A DNA stretch of 64,000 nt from Taklimakanibacter sp049323275 (GCA_049323275.1 JBMOOM010000057.1:23482-87481), one strand, 5' to 3'. Positions 55,478 to 63,749 are shown, numbered from the stretch's first letter. The notes: a model not told the origin generated them from the sequence alone. Made by a program: numbers and translations.

Positions 55478-56272
55478 ATGCCCGATCTCAGCGAGTTCTG
55501 GATTTTTCTGCTCGTCGGTTTCGGCGCGCAACTCATCGACGGCGCGCTCGGCATGGGCTATGGCGTCATCTCATCCGTCGTGCTGCTGGCGAGCGGCGTG
55601 CCGCCCGCCCATACCTCGGCCAGCGTCCATTCGGCCAAGCTCTTCACCACCGCCGCCTCCGGCATGTCGCATCTGTTCCACGGCAATGTCGATCGCCGGC
55701 TCTTTCTGATCCTGGCAATCGCAGGCTCAGTGGGCGGCATTGCCGGCGCCCTTTTCCTCACTCAGGTCTCGGGCAAGGCGATCCGGCCCTATGTCTTCGG
55801 CTATCTCTTGATCATGGGCTTTCTCATCCTCTGGCGCTGCTGGCGCGAGGGCAAGGAGCGCCAGATCATGCCGGGCGGCTTCGTCGGCCCTCTTGGCGGC
55901 CTCGGCGGCTTTCTCGACGCGGTGGGCGGCGGTGGCTGGGGTCCGGTCGTGACATCGAGCCTGCTCGGCGCCGGTGCCAGGCCGCGCCTCGTCATCGGCA
56001 CCGTCAATGCGGCGGAGTTCGTGGTGACCTGCGCCGTGGTCGCGGCCTTCGTCACCACCTTGCTGACCGGCGTCTGGAGCGAAGGCAAGGGCCTGCTCGA
56101 CCACATCATGCCCGTCGCCGGGCTGATCCTCGGAGGCCTCCCCGCCGCCGCGGTGGCGGGCTTCCTGGTGAAGCACGCGCCGCGCCGGCCGATCACCATC
56201 AGCGTGGCGCTGCTGGTCATCGTCCTTTCCTCCTACGACCTGCTGCGCAGCGCCGGCGCGCTTGGAATCTAG
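55478..56272 (+). CDS. TSUP family sulfite/sulfur-compound exporter-like protein
   Basis: A 264-residue, eight-helix membrane protein of the TauE/SafE (TSUP) family (FWIFLLVGFGAQLIDGALGMGYGVISSVVLLASGVPPAHTSASVHSAKLFTTAASGMSHLFHGNVDRR; GGLGGFLDAVGGGGWGPVVTSSLLGAGARPR; IMPVAGLILGGLPAAAVAGFLVKH). The GALGMGYG and GGGGWGP segments are the family's duplicated motif. Members export sulfite, sulfoacetate or other sulfur compounds. It follows the cys operon by 146 bp, with the palindromic repeat in between, so it is likely a separate unit but sulfur-linked by location. Confidence 0.85.
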   Translation: MPDLSEFWIFLLVGFGAQLIDGALGMGYGVISSVVLLASGVPPAHTSASVHSAKLFTTAASGMSHLFHGNVDRRLFLILAIAGSVGGIAGALFLTQVSGKAIRPYVFGYLLIMGFLILWRCWREGKERQIMPGGFVGPLGGLGGFLDAVGGGGWGPVVTSSLLGAGARPRLVIGTVNAAEFVVTCAVVAAFVTTLLTGVWSEGKGLLDHIMPVAGLILGGLPAAAVAGFLVKHAPRRPITISVALLVIVLSSYDLLRSAGALGI

Positions 56273-56375
56273 GCTCCGTTGACAAGGGGATTGCGTGGGT
56301 CCAGGCCCGGCGCAATTCCAGGGCCTGAGTGCTTGCGTTCGCCCGCCCGCCTAGCGAAGGCTGATATCGCTCAAT

Positions 56376-57575
56376 TCAGGCGGCGATCGCCTGCTTCACG
56401 TCCTCGATCACATCCTCGGCGTCTTCGAGTCCGACAGACAGGCGCAGCATGCCGTCGGTGATGCCCATGGCGGCGCGCGCCTCAGGTCCGATATTGCGAT
56501 GGGTCGTGGTCGCCGGATGGGTGATCAGCGACTTGGCGTCGCCGAGATTGTTGGAGATGTCGACGAGTTGCAGATGACGCAGGAGATCGAAGGCCTTCTC
56601 CTTGCCGCCCGTGACCTCGAAGGTCACCATCGTGCCACCGGACACCATCTGGCGCTTGCAGAGGCTCGCCTGCGGATGGCTGTCGAGATGCGGATAGATG
56701 ACCCGGCTGACATCCTTGAGACCGGTGAGCGCCTCGGCGACCTTGTGAGCCGATCGCGACTGATGCAGGACGCGCAGCTTGAGGGTCTCGAGGCCTTTCA
56801 GCAGCACCCAGGCATTGAAGGGTGAGATCGACGGCCCGGTATGGCGCAGGAAAGGCTTCAGCAGCTCCTCCTTGAACTTGCGCGTCGAGAGGATGGCGCC
56901 GCCCAAGACCCTGCCCTGGCCGTCCATGTGCTTGGTGCCGGAATAGACAACGACGTCGGCGCCGTAGCTCAACGGCTTCTGCAGCACCGGCGTGGCGAAG
57001 ACATTATCGACCACGATCGAGGCGCCGGCCGCCCTGGCGATCTCGCAGACGCCGGCGAGGTCGATCACTTCCAGCGTCGGATTGGACGGCGTCTCGAGGA
57101 ACACGCATTTGGTGTCCTTGGTGATGGCCGCCTTCCAGGCATCGAGATCGGACCCGTCGACCAGCGTATAGCGGATGCCGAAGCGCGGCAGGATGCTGGT
57201 GATGATCTGATAACAGGAGCCGAACAGCGCCTTGGAGGAAACCACATGGTCGCCCGCCTTGAGCTGGCAGGCGAGCGCGCCGAAGACCGACGCCATGCCG
57301 GAAGCGAGCGCATAACAGGCCTCCGCCCCTTCGAGCAGGCGCAGGCGCTCCTCGAACATGGTGACCGTCGGGTTGCCGTAGCGGCCATAGACATAACCGT
57401 CGTCTTCGCCGGAGAAGCGCTTCTCGGCGGTTTCCGGCTGGTCATAGACGAAGCCCGAATTGAGGAAGAGCGCTTCCGAGGTCTCGCCATGGGGCGAGCG
57501 GTCGACGCCGCCGCGCACCAGCTTGGTGTTCTCGCCCCAGCGCGCGGGCGACGAGGATTTGACGTCTTTCTTCAT
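56376..57575 (-). CDS. metZ: O-succinylhomoserine sulfhydrylase (MetZ)
   Basis: A 399-residue PLP enzyme of the Cys/Met metabolism family, converting O-succinylhomoserine and sulfide to homocysteine. Landmarks: HGETSEALFLNSGFVYDQPETAEKRFSGEDDGYVYGRYGNPT, SGMASVFGALACQLKAGDHVVSS, IVVDNVFATPVLQKPLSYGADVVVYSGTKHMDGQGRVLGGA with the PLP Lys, and GTMVTFEVTGG. Sulfhydrylases of this type (MetZ) rather than gamma-synthases or MetY are typical of Hyphomicrobiales. The gene is 3 bp downstream of the rhodanese gene, and together they are the sulfide-incorporating end of the pathway. Confidence 0.9.
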   Translation of the reverse strand: MKKDVKSSSPARWGENTKLVRGGVDRSPHGETSEALFLNSGFVYDQPETAEKRFSGEDDGYVYGRYGNPTVTMFEERLRLLEGAEACYALASGMASVFGALACQLKAGDHVVSSKALFGSCYQIITSILPRFGIRYTLVDGSDLDAWKAAITKDTKCVFLETPSNPTLEVIDLAGVCEIARAAGASIVVDNVFATPVLQKPLSYGADVVVYSGTKHMDGQGRVLGGAILSTRKFKEELLKPFLRHTGPSISPFNAWVLLKGLETLKLRVLHQSRSAHKVAEALTGLKDVSRVIYPHLDSHPQASLCKRQMVSGGTMVTFEVTGGKEKAFDLLRHLQLVDISNNLGDAKSLITHPATTTHRNIGPEARAAMGITDGMLRLSVGLEDAEDVIEDVKQAIAA

Positions 57576-57578
57576 GGC

Positions 57579-57980
57579 TCAGCTCTGAATCCAGGGAAGT
57601 CCGGCCGCCTTCCAGCCGCCGACGGTGCCGCGATGGCCATGCCCGTCACGATCGCCTTCGAAGCCCTGCGCGACATTCCAGCAATTGCTGAAGCCGGCCT
57701 TGGTCAGGGCGGCGGCCGCATTGGCCGAGCGGGCGCCCGACCGGCAGATGCACAGGATCTCGGTATCATGGGCGATGCCGCTCGCCTCGATCTGCTTGGC
57801 GAAATCGGCGTTGACCTGCATCTGCGGATAGGCCTGCCAGGACAGCCGGATCAGCCGGTCGACGGCCGGCACGCCGACAAAGGCCCATTCGGGCTCGGTG
57901 CGCACGTCGATCAGCACGGCATTGGGGTTTTTGGTCAGCCGCTCATGCGCTTCGGCCGGGGTGATATCGCCCTTATACAT
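57579..57980 (-). CDS. rhodanese-like sulfurtransferase
   Basis: A 133-residue single-domain rhodanese. The active-site loop ILCICRSGARSANAAAALTKAGF carries the catalytic Cys in CRSGARS, and the N-terminal part has the ITPAEAHERLTKNPNAVLIDVRTEPEWAFVG block. Rhodaneses carry persulfide sulfur; next to metZ it may deliver or scavenge sulfide. I chose the ATG at 57980; the open frame to 58112 includes the operator region. A GTTC-N8-GAAC site is 17 bp upstream, so shared control with the cys operon is likely. Confidence 0.82.
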   Translation of the reverse strand: MYKGDITPAEAHERLTKNPNAVLIDVRTEPEWAFVGVPAVDRLIRLSWQAYPQMQVNADFAKQIEASGIAHDTEILCICRSGARSANAAAALTKAGFSNCWNVAQGFEGDRDGHGHRGTVGGWKAAGLPWIQS

Positions 57981-57996
57981 GCAATAAAGCCAATCT

Positions 57997-58012
57997 GTTC
58001 TGAATTCCGAAC
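57997..58012. promoter_or_regulatory. GTTC-N8-GAAC operator in front of rhodanese-metZ
   Basis: GTTCTGAATTCCGAAC, a 16-bp near-palindrome with one mismatch pair, with the same spacing as the tandem boxes at 50218..50249. It lies 17 bp upstream of the rhodanese start (minus strand). Confidence 0.65.
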
Positions 58013-58113
58013 ACTTTCTAGTGGAAATACCCCACGCGGAAAAGCGGAAAAATCGGCCCGATCGGTCCGCATTGTCACCTGACATTGCCCCTGCGCCGAG
58101 ACAGGCGCACATC

Positions 58114-59097
58114 TCACCCGGCTGCCGGGCCTTCGACGCTGTCCGGGTGACTCGGAAGGGCCCGGTCGGGAAACCACGTGCAGGCGCTGAAGGGCCTGGT
58201 CACCAGATACATTTCCAATGCGGGATTCATGATCTTGGCCCAGCCGGACAGGATCGACGGCGTCTTGATCACGACATCACAGCGTGAGAGGGCCATGCAA
58301 TTCAGCATCGCATCCCGGCCCAGCAGAAATCCATCATACGAGCGGTGACGGTGAACGGCATGTCCATCCATCGAGCGCGCGAAATCCCGCAAAAACAGCA
58401 GGCGCGCGCCATAGCGCCCCCGGCAGGCTTCGAGAAAAGGCGCTTCGTCGGTGGCCAGGAAGATCTGGGCGTCGGCCGACCGCGAGAGCTCGCGGTCGAT
58501 GAGGGCCAGCATGTGTTCATAGGCGATCCGCGGCGCTTCGAACTTCTTGTCGGTGCCGCGATAGTGGACGCCGATCAGCCGGCTGCCGCGCGGCCGGCTG
58601 GGCATCTGCGCATCGAGCGTCTCCATCACCCAGGGCTGCACTGCATATCGCTCGAAGAACACCCGGTGCGCCTTCGCGAAATCGCCCAGCAGCCGGTCAT
58701 CATCGGTCACGACGTCGCCGATCGTGCGGATCGTCCGCCAGGGCAATGCCGACAGGGTACTCCGCTGGGCGGCGTGCCGATCGGTGAAGAAGTAACGGGC
58801 GAAGTCGGGTCCACGCGCGGGCGAGACATAATTCCGGCTGGTGCAGGCGAGATCGACCGGAATATCGTGCTTCGCACTGATGATCAGGATGGGGATGTAC
58901 CAGAGGAGATGTACGAAGAAGCCCATATCGGGGTTGTTGATGGCGATCCGCATGCCTTCCCGACTGTCGACCAGCATGGTCATGGAATGCTCCCCGGGGC
59001 CTCCCATCGGCCTGACGTAAAGGCTAATCCTGTCTCTCAGATAGTCCACCCGGCTGGTGAATTCCAAGCATTTGCGGCGAGAATTCTGAGCCTTCAC
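58114..59097 (-). CDS. NodZ/GT23-like fucosyltransferase-type protein
   Basis: A protein of about 327 residues with the features of GT23-like (NodZ / alpha-1,6-fucosyltransferase) and O-fucosyltransferase folds: IGVHYRGTDKKFEAPRIAYEHML (donor-binding loop with HYRGTDK), AQIFLATDEAPFLEACRGRYG, and RDAMLNCMALSRCDVVIKTPSILSGWAKIMNP. NodZ fucosylates rhizobial Nod factors, but no nod genes lie here, so a role in a surface polysaccharide is more likely. I chose the GTG at 59097 rather than a TTG at 59160, which overlaps the divergent gene. Assignment is by motif only. Confidence 0.6.
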   Translation of the reverse strand: MKAQNSRRKCLEFTSRVDYLRDRISLYVRPMGGPGEHSMTMLVDSREGMRIAINNPDMGFFVHLLWYIPILIISAKHDIPVDLACTSRNYVSPARGPDFARYFFTDRHAAQRSTLSALPWRTIRTIGDVVTDDDRLLGDFAKAHRVFFERYAVQPWVMETLDAQMPSRPRGSRLIGVHYRGTDKKFEAPRIAYEHMLALIDRELSRSADAQIFLATDEAPFLEACRGRYGARLLFLRDFARSMDGHAVHRHRSYDGFLLGRDAMLNCMALSRCDVVIKTPSILSGWAKIMNPALEMYLVTRPFSACTWFPDRALPSHPDSVEGPAAG

Positions 59098-59153
59098 CTT
59101 CCAGGCGGCATCCTTTAGGGTGCCGCGACTCTCCCCCCTGAAGGTGCTCCTCA

Positions 59154-61613
59154 ATGTCAAAATCCCTGCCCGCCCGCGCCGATGTCGTCATCGTTGGGGG
59201 CGGTATCGTCGGCACGTCCATCGCCTATCACCTGGCCAAGCTCGGCATCAGGAACACCGTCCTTCTCGAGCGCAAGCAGCTGACCTGCGGGACGACCTGG
59301 CATGCGGCGGGCCTCGTCGGGCAGCTGCGCGCCTCGCGCAACCTGACCGAGCTCGCCAAATATACGACCGGCCTGTTCGAGGGCCTGGAGAAGGAAACCG
59401 GCCAGGCGACCGGCTTCAAGCAGAACGGCTCCATCTCCGTCGCCTTGACCGAGGGTCGGCTCGAGGAGCTGAAGCGCGGCGCCTCCATGGCCAAGAGCTT
59501 CGGCCTCGAGGTCAATGTCGTCTCGGTCGGCGAGATCAAGGAGCGCCTGCCCCATTACAATCTCGAAGGCGCGGTCGGCGGCGTCTTCCTGCCCAAGGAC
59601 GGCCAGGTCAATCCGATCGACGTCACCCAGGCCTTGGCCGCCGGCGCCCGCATGAACGGCGCCCAGATCTTCGAGAACAGCAAGGTCACCCGCATCCTCA
59701 CCAGGGACGGCAAGGCGGTCGGCGTGGAGACTACTGACGGCACCATCCATGCCGACAAGGTCGTCATCGCCGCCGGCATGTGGTCGCGCGAGATCGGCCG
59801 TTCCATCGGCGTCAACATCCCGCTGCACGCGGCCGAGCATTTCTACATCGTCACCGAGCCGATCGAGGAGCTGCCGCGCAACATGCCGGTGGTGCGCGTG
59901 CCGGATGAATGCACCTATTACAAGGAGGATGCCGGCAAGCTGCTGATCGGCGCTTTCGAGCCGGTGGCCAAGCCCTGGGGCACCGAGGGCATCGCCGAGG
60001 ATCATTCCTTCGAGACGCTGCCCGAGGACATGGATCACTTCGAGCCGATCCTCAATGACGCGGTGGTGCGCGTGCCGCTGCTCGAGAAGGCCGGCATCGC
60101 CCTGTTCTTCAATGGCCCCGAAAGCTTCACGCCGGACGACCGCTATTATCTGGGCGAGGCGCCGGAGCTGAAGAACCTCTATGTCGCGACCGGCTTCAAT
60201 TCGATCGGCATCCAGTCGTCGGGCGGCGCCGGCCTGGTCCTGTCGCAGTGGATCAAGAACGGTCATCCGCCGATGGATGTGAGCGGGGTCGATATCCGCC
60301 GCATCCATCCCTTCCAGTCGGTACGCCAATATGTGCATGACCGCACGGTGGAAAGCCTCGGTCTCCTCTATGCGATGCATTGGCCCTATCGCCAGGTCGA
60401 GACGGCGCGCGGCGTGCGCCGCTCGGCGATCCACGACAAGCTCGTGGCCCTCGGCGCCTGCATGGGCGAGGTGAATGGCTGGGAGCGGCCCAACTGGTAT
60501 GCGCCGAGGGGCGTCGAAGCCAAATATGAATACTCCTATGGCCGGCAGAACTGGTGGCCCTATGCCGATGCCGAAGCCAAGGCGCTGCAGTCCAAGGTCG
60601 TGATGTTCGACCAGTCGAGCTTCTCGAAATATCTCGTGCAGGGCAAGGACGCGGCCAAGGTGCTGAACCGCATCTCGGCCAACGACGTCGATGGCGAGGA
60701 AGGCCGCATCGTCTATACGCAATGGTGCAACGAGCGCGGCGGCATCGAGGCCGATCTCACCGTCACGCGCCTCGCCCCTGACAAATTCATGGTCGTCACC
60801 GGCTGCGCCCCGCAGACGCGCGATTTCGCCTGGCTCACGGCGCATACGCCGGACGATGCGCAGTGCATCGCGACCGATGTCACGTCCGGCCTGCCGATGT
60901 TCGCGCTGATGGGACCGAACAGCCGGCCCCTGCTCCAGAAACTGTCCGGCATGGACCTCTCCAATGCGGCCTTCCCGTTCGGCACGTCCAAGGAGATGGA
61001 GATCGGCTATGCGCGCGTTCGCGCCAGCCGCATCACCTATGTCGGCGAGCTCGGCTGGGAGCTTTATATCCCGACCGAATTCGCCAGCCATGTCTTCGAG
61101 CGCATCCTCGAGGCGGGCGCCGAATTCGGCCTGACGCTGGCCGGCATGCACACCATGAACAATTGCCGCGTGGAAAAGGCCTATCGCCACTGGGGCCACG
61201 ACATTTCCGACGAGGACACGCCGGTCGAGGCGGGCCTGGGCTTCGTCGTCGCCTGGGACAAGAAATCGGGCTTCATCGGCCGCGATGCGCTGCTGAAGCA
61301 GCGCGAGCGGAAGGTCCAGCCGAAGCGCATGGTGTGCCTCGCCCTCGATGACGGCAGCGACAAGGCGCCGATGATGTATCACGAGGAGCCGATCTATCGC
61401 GACGGCGTCATCGTCGGCTCCACCACCTCGGGCGCCTGGGGCCACCGCATCAACGCTTCCCTCGGCATGGGCTATGTGAAGAACGACGCCGGCGTGACCA
61501 AGGAGTGGATCGAAGCCGGCAAATGGGAAGTCGAGATCGCCTGGAAGCGCTACCCCGCCAAGGTGCAGCTGCAGAGTTTCTATGATCCCAGGGGTGAAAG
61601 GATCAAGGCGTAG
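59154..61613 (+). CDS. dimethylglycine/sarcosine dehydrogenase-like FAD-folate enzyme
   Basis: An 819-residue two-domain enzyme. The N-terminal half is an FAD-dependent amine oxidase (DVVIVGGGIVGTSIAYHLAKLG), with the covalent-FAD-type His at H50 in LTCGTTWHAAGL. The C-terminal half is a GcvT-type folate domain (DQSSFSKYLVQGKDAAKVLNRISAND; TYVGELGWELYIP; HTMNNCRVEKAYRHWGHDISDEDTPVEAGLGF). These enzymes demethylate dimethylglycine, sarcosine or related N-methylated glycines, passing the one-carbon unit to tetrahydrofolate. The exact substrate is open. It stands alone and is divergent from the NodZ-like gene, with a 56-bp gap. Confidence 0.88.
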   Translation: MSKSLPARADVVIVGGGIVGTSIAYHLAKLGIRNTVLLERKQLTCGTTWHAAGLVGQLRASRNLTELAKYTTGLFEGLEKETGQATGFKQNGSISVALTEGRLEELKRGASMAKSFGLEVNVVSVGEIKERLPHYNLEGAVGGVFLPKDGQVNPIDVTQALAAGARMNGAQIFENSKVTRILTRDGKAVGVETTDGTIHADKVVIAAGMWSREIGRSIGVNIPLHAAEHFYIVTEPIEELPRNMPVVRVPDECTYYKEDAGKLLIGAFEPVAKPWGTEGIAEDHSFETLPEDMDHFEPILNDAVVRVPLLEKAGIALFFNGPESFTPDDRYYLGEAPELKNLYVATGFNSIGIQSSGGAGLVLSQWIKNGHPPMDVSGVDIRRIHPFQSVRQYVHDRTVESLGLLYAMHWPYRQVETARGVRRSAIHDKLVALGACMGEVNGWERPNWYAPRGVEAKYEYSYGRQNWWPYADAEAKALQSKVVMFDQSSFSKYLVQGKDAAKVLNRISANDVDGEEGRIVYTQWCNERGGIEADLTVTRLAPDKFMVVTGCAPQTRDFAWLTAHTPDDAQCIATDVTSGLPMFALMGPNSRPLLQKLSGMDLSNAAFPFGTSKEMEIGYARVRASRITYVGELGWELYIPTEFASHVFERILEAGAEFGLTLAGMHTMNNCRVEKAYRHWGHDISDEDTPVEAGLGFVVAWDKKSGFIGRDALLKQRERKVQPKRMVCLALDDGSDKAPMMYHEEPIYRDGVIVGSTTSGAWGHRINASLGMGYVKNDAGVTKEWIEAGKWEVEIAWKRYPAKVQLQSFYDPRGERIKA

Positions 61614-61692
61614 CCCGGCTACGCGTCGACTTCCTCTTGATAACGGCAACCGGCTACAGATCCAATGAACGAGGACAGCGGCCTCTGCTCAT

Positions 61693-61824
61693 TCAACGCA
61701 GGAGTGACAGCCTTGTGCAGTATTGCGCAACCTTCTGTGCCAGCGACCGTCCATGTGCCGTCGCTCTTGCCTTGAGCCGTTCGAGAATTTCGTCGCCCAG
61801 ACCGCTAACCGTGATCTGAGCCAT
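61693..61824 (-). CDS. FitA-type antitoxin, probably a truncated remnant
   Basis: A 43-residue protein starting MAQITVSGLGDEILERLKARATAHGRSL, the ribbon-helix-helix domain of FitA/VapB-type antitoxins, which start MAxxxVRGLxxxxxxRLKxRAxxHGRSL. Full-length members are about 75-85 residues and continue to a helix that wraps the toxin; here the frame ends after 43 residues with YCTRLSLLR. No VapC/PIN toxin gene follows. AGGTG precedes the ATG. So it is likely a broken orphan, 24 bp past the Cys-rich protein gene. Confidence 0.6.
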   Translation of the reverse strand: MAQITVSGLGDEILERLKARATAHGRSLAQKVAQYCTRLSLLR

Positions 61825-61847
61825 CACCTATATCCGCAGTGTAAGCA

Positions 61848-62507
61848 TCAATATAGCTTCCGCTTCCCGTCGGCGGCAAACTCCTTGATCGTGTCGGCAT
61901 AGGTCTCGAAGCGGTCCCGCAGTTTGAGGCGGCGCGCCTGCTCTGCCGAGATGAGCGTGATATGGGGCGAATTGTCGATCTCGGCGGCCATGTCCCAGCA
62001 ATGGCTTTCCTTGGTGATCCAGTCTTCGACCCGGTAGGCGCCGATGTCGAAAGGCCGCGACACGCGCCGCAGGCTCTTCTTGGCCCCAAGGATATATTCG
62101 TGGAAATAGGACATCGCGAGCTCGCGGGGATTGCGATAAACGGGATCGCGCCATCTGAGCCAGATGGAATTGCTCTTCGAGATGGCGCCCCAATGATGCC
62201 CGCGTTTGAACAGCGCCAGCACATGATCGTCGTCACCCTCGGCCTGAAAGTCCATCAGCAGCGCCGGCTGGCCATGCAGCATCAGCGCGCAGGCGGCGAT
62301 GAAGGCGCCCTCGATGCAATGGCAGCAATTCTCCCGGAGCGCGGCGCGCACCGAATAGCAGGTGTCGCCGTCAGGCTCGGCATTGCTCGGCATGTCGGTG
62401 ATGAAGTCCTGGATCTTTTCCGGGCTCGACAGCTTGCGGAAGAGCGCCGTCTCCCTGGATGTCAGGCCGATCTCGCGGGCGAGCCTCCCCTGGAACGCCA
62501 TCCTCAC
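61848..62507 (-). CDS. Cys-rich protein, possible transglutaminase-like fold
   Basis: A 219-residue soluble protein I do not recognise by name. The segment GDTCYSVRAALRENCCHCIEGAFIAACALMLHGQPALLMDF resembles the catalytic-Cys helix of transglutaminase/papain-like folds (Cys in HCIEGAF). The segment GDDDHVLALFKRGHHWGAISKSNS could hold the His and Asp of a triad. These are motif-level impressions. The start codon overlaps the stop of the membrane-protein gene upstream (ATGA at 62504..62507), so the two are coupled. Protease, amidase or cross-linking activity would be guesses. Confidence 0.55.
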   Translation of the reverse strand: MRMAFQGRLAREIGLTSRETALFRKLSSPEKIQDFITDMPSNAEPDGDTCYSVRAALRENCCHCIEGAFIAACALMLHGQPALLMDFQAEGDDDHVLALFKRGHHWGAISKSNSIWLRWRDPVYRNPRELAMSYFHEYILGAKKSLRRVSRPFDIGAYRVEDWITKESHCWDMAAEIDNSPHITLISAEQARRLKLRDRFETYADTIKEFAADGKRKLY

Positions 62508-62911
62508 AAACCGTCGCGGTTCACCGAATAATCGCGCCGGGCCGAGAAGATCGACACTGTATAGCCGGCGACCACGTCGATCAGCGCGATGACGGTGAGA
62601 AGCAGGAACGCCGACGTGCCGAAGGCCGGCACCAGCAGGAAGACGAGCAGCGCCACGATGAAGACGGCGGTCGACAGCATATGGTCGACGATCGTGCCCG
62701 GCCCGAGCCGCGCCGCCTTGATGATTTCGAAGAACAGCGCCACCAGTCCCAGTATCACGAAGATGTCACCAAAGGTGAGGAACAATTCGGTTTCGGACGG
62801 CAGCATCGCATCCATGAAGGCGGAGCCGGCCGAAAAGGTCGTATCCATGGCGAAAGCCGCATAGACGACCATGACCACGGCGACGAGCGGAACGGAAAGA
62901 ATGAAGCGCAT
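62504..62911 (-). CDS. membrane protein coupled to the Cys-rich protein
   Basis: A 135-residue membrane protein with three to four helices: FILSVPLVAVVMVVYAAFAM, LTFGDIFVILGLVALFFEII, VDHMLSTAVFIVALLVFLLVPAF, and SAFLLLTVIALIDVVAGYTVSIF. I recognise no family. I chose the ATG at 62911 with AGAGGA upstream; the frame extends to 62935 without support. Translational coupling (ATGA) with the downstream Cys-rich protein suggests that the pair acts together, the membrane protein perhaps anchoring it. Confidence 0.6.
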   Translation of the reverse strand: MRFILSVPLVAVVMVVYAAFAMDTTFSAGSAFMDAMLPSETELFLTFGDIFVILGLVALFFEIIKAARLGPGTIVDHMLSTAVFIVALLVFLLVPAFGTSAFLLLTVIALIDVVAGYTVSIFSARRDYSVNRDGL

Positions 62912-62997
62912 GAGAATTCCTCTGATTACCGGCAAATTGAACTGATTTGCATGACGAGGAAACCCATCTTATTTTAGGGGCACGGGGTACCTACATT

Positions 62998-63033
62998 GTT
63001 CTTTATTTCGAACGAACGTTCGGATATAAAGAC
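62998..63033. promoter_or_regulatory. GTTC-N8-GAAC operator in front of the peroxiredoxin gene
   Basis: GTTCTTTATTTCGAAC (62998..63013) is a 16-bp inverted repeat with the same spacing as the cys boxes, followed by GAAC and a half-conserved second copy GTTCGGATATAAAGAC (63018..63033). The 14-mer ACGAACGTTCGGAT in this region is identical to one in the cys operator. It lies 47 bp upstream of the peroxiredoxin ATG. Confidence 0.65.
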
Positions 63034-63059
63034 GGAATATAAGCACATGGAGGCGAAAA

Positions 63060-63725
63060 ATGGCACTTCAACTGGGCGACGTTGCGCCCGATTTCGAAGC
63101 CGACACCACGGAAGGCCGGATCAAGCTGCACGACTATCTGGGCGATTCCTGGGGCGTCTTCTTCTCCCATCCGAAGGACTTCACCCCCGTCTGCACGACC
63201 GAGCTCGGCAGCGTGGCGCGCATGAAGCATGAATTCGACAAGCGCAATGCCAAGCTGATCGGCATTTCGGTCGACTCGGTGGAAGACCATCAGCGCTGGA
63301 AGAACGATATCAAGGACGTGACCGGCACTGCCGTGAACTATCCGATGATCGGCGACACCGAGCTCACGGTGGCCAAGCTCTATGGCATGATCCACCCGAA
63401 TGCGACCGGCAACGCCAAGGGCCGCACCGCCGCGGACAACGCCACGGTGCGCAATGTTTACATCATCGGCCCCGACAAGAAGATCAAGCTCATCATCACC
63501 TATCCGATGAGCACCGGGCGCAATTTCGACGAGATCCTGCGCGTGCTCGACTCGCTCCAGCTCACCGCGAAGAATTCCGTCGCCACCCCCGCCAACTGGA
63601 AACAGGGCGAGGACGTCATCATTCTGACTTCGGTGTCGGACGAAGCCGCCAAGGAGAAATTCCCCGGCGGCTGGAAGACGCTGAAGCCCTATCTGAGGCT
63701 GGTTCCGCAGCCAGGTGCGAAATAA
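63060..63725 (+). CDS. 1-Cys peroxiredoxin (Prx6-type)
   Basis: A 221-residue peroxiredoxin reducing hydrogen peroxide and organic peroxides. The peroxidatic Cys is in HPKDFTPVCTTELG, with the conserved Pro and Thr; the C-terminal region (PANWKQGEDVIILTSVSDEAAKEKFPGGWKTLKPYLRLV) is the Prx6-type extension, and there is no second resolving Cys in the typical place. The start is supported by GGAGG upstream. A sulfur-operon-type operator at 62998..63033 precedes it and a terminator follows, so it is a single gene tied to redox/sulfur control by inference. Confidence 0.9.
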   Translation: MALQLGDVAPDFEADTTEGRIKLHDYLGDSWGVFFSHPKDFTPVCTTELGSVARMKHEFDKRNAKLIGISVDSVEDHQRWKNDIKDVTGTAVNYPMIGDTELTVAKLYGMIHPNATGNAKGRTAADNATVRNVYIIGPDKKIKLIITYPMSTGRNFDEILRVLDSLQLTAKNSVATPANWKQGEDVIILTSVSDEAAKEKFPGGWKTLKPYLRLVPQPGAK

Positions 63726-63749
63726 GTTCTCCCTGGACGGCCAACTTCC

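Noticed and set aside
57981..58113. Possible SAM-II riboswitch upstream of the rhodanese-metZ operon
   Set aside because: SAM-II riboswitches precede Met genes in this group, but I found no matching core sequence here; the region shows the GTTC-N8-GAAC box instead.
59157..61649. 830-codon open frame on the minus strand
   Set aside because: It is antisense to the dimethylglycine-dehydrogenase-like gene, with an Arg/His/Gly-rich, low-information product; long antisense frames are common in GC-rich DNA.
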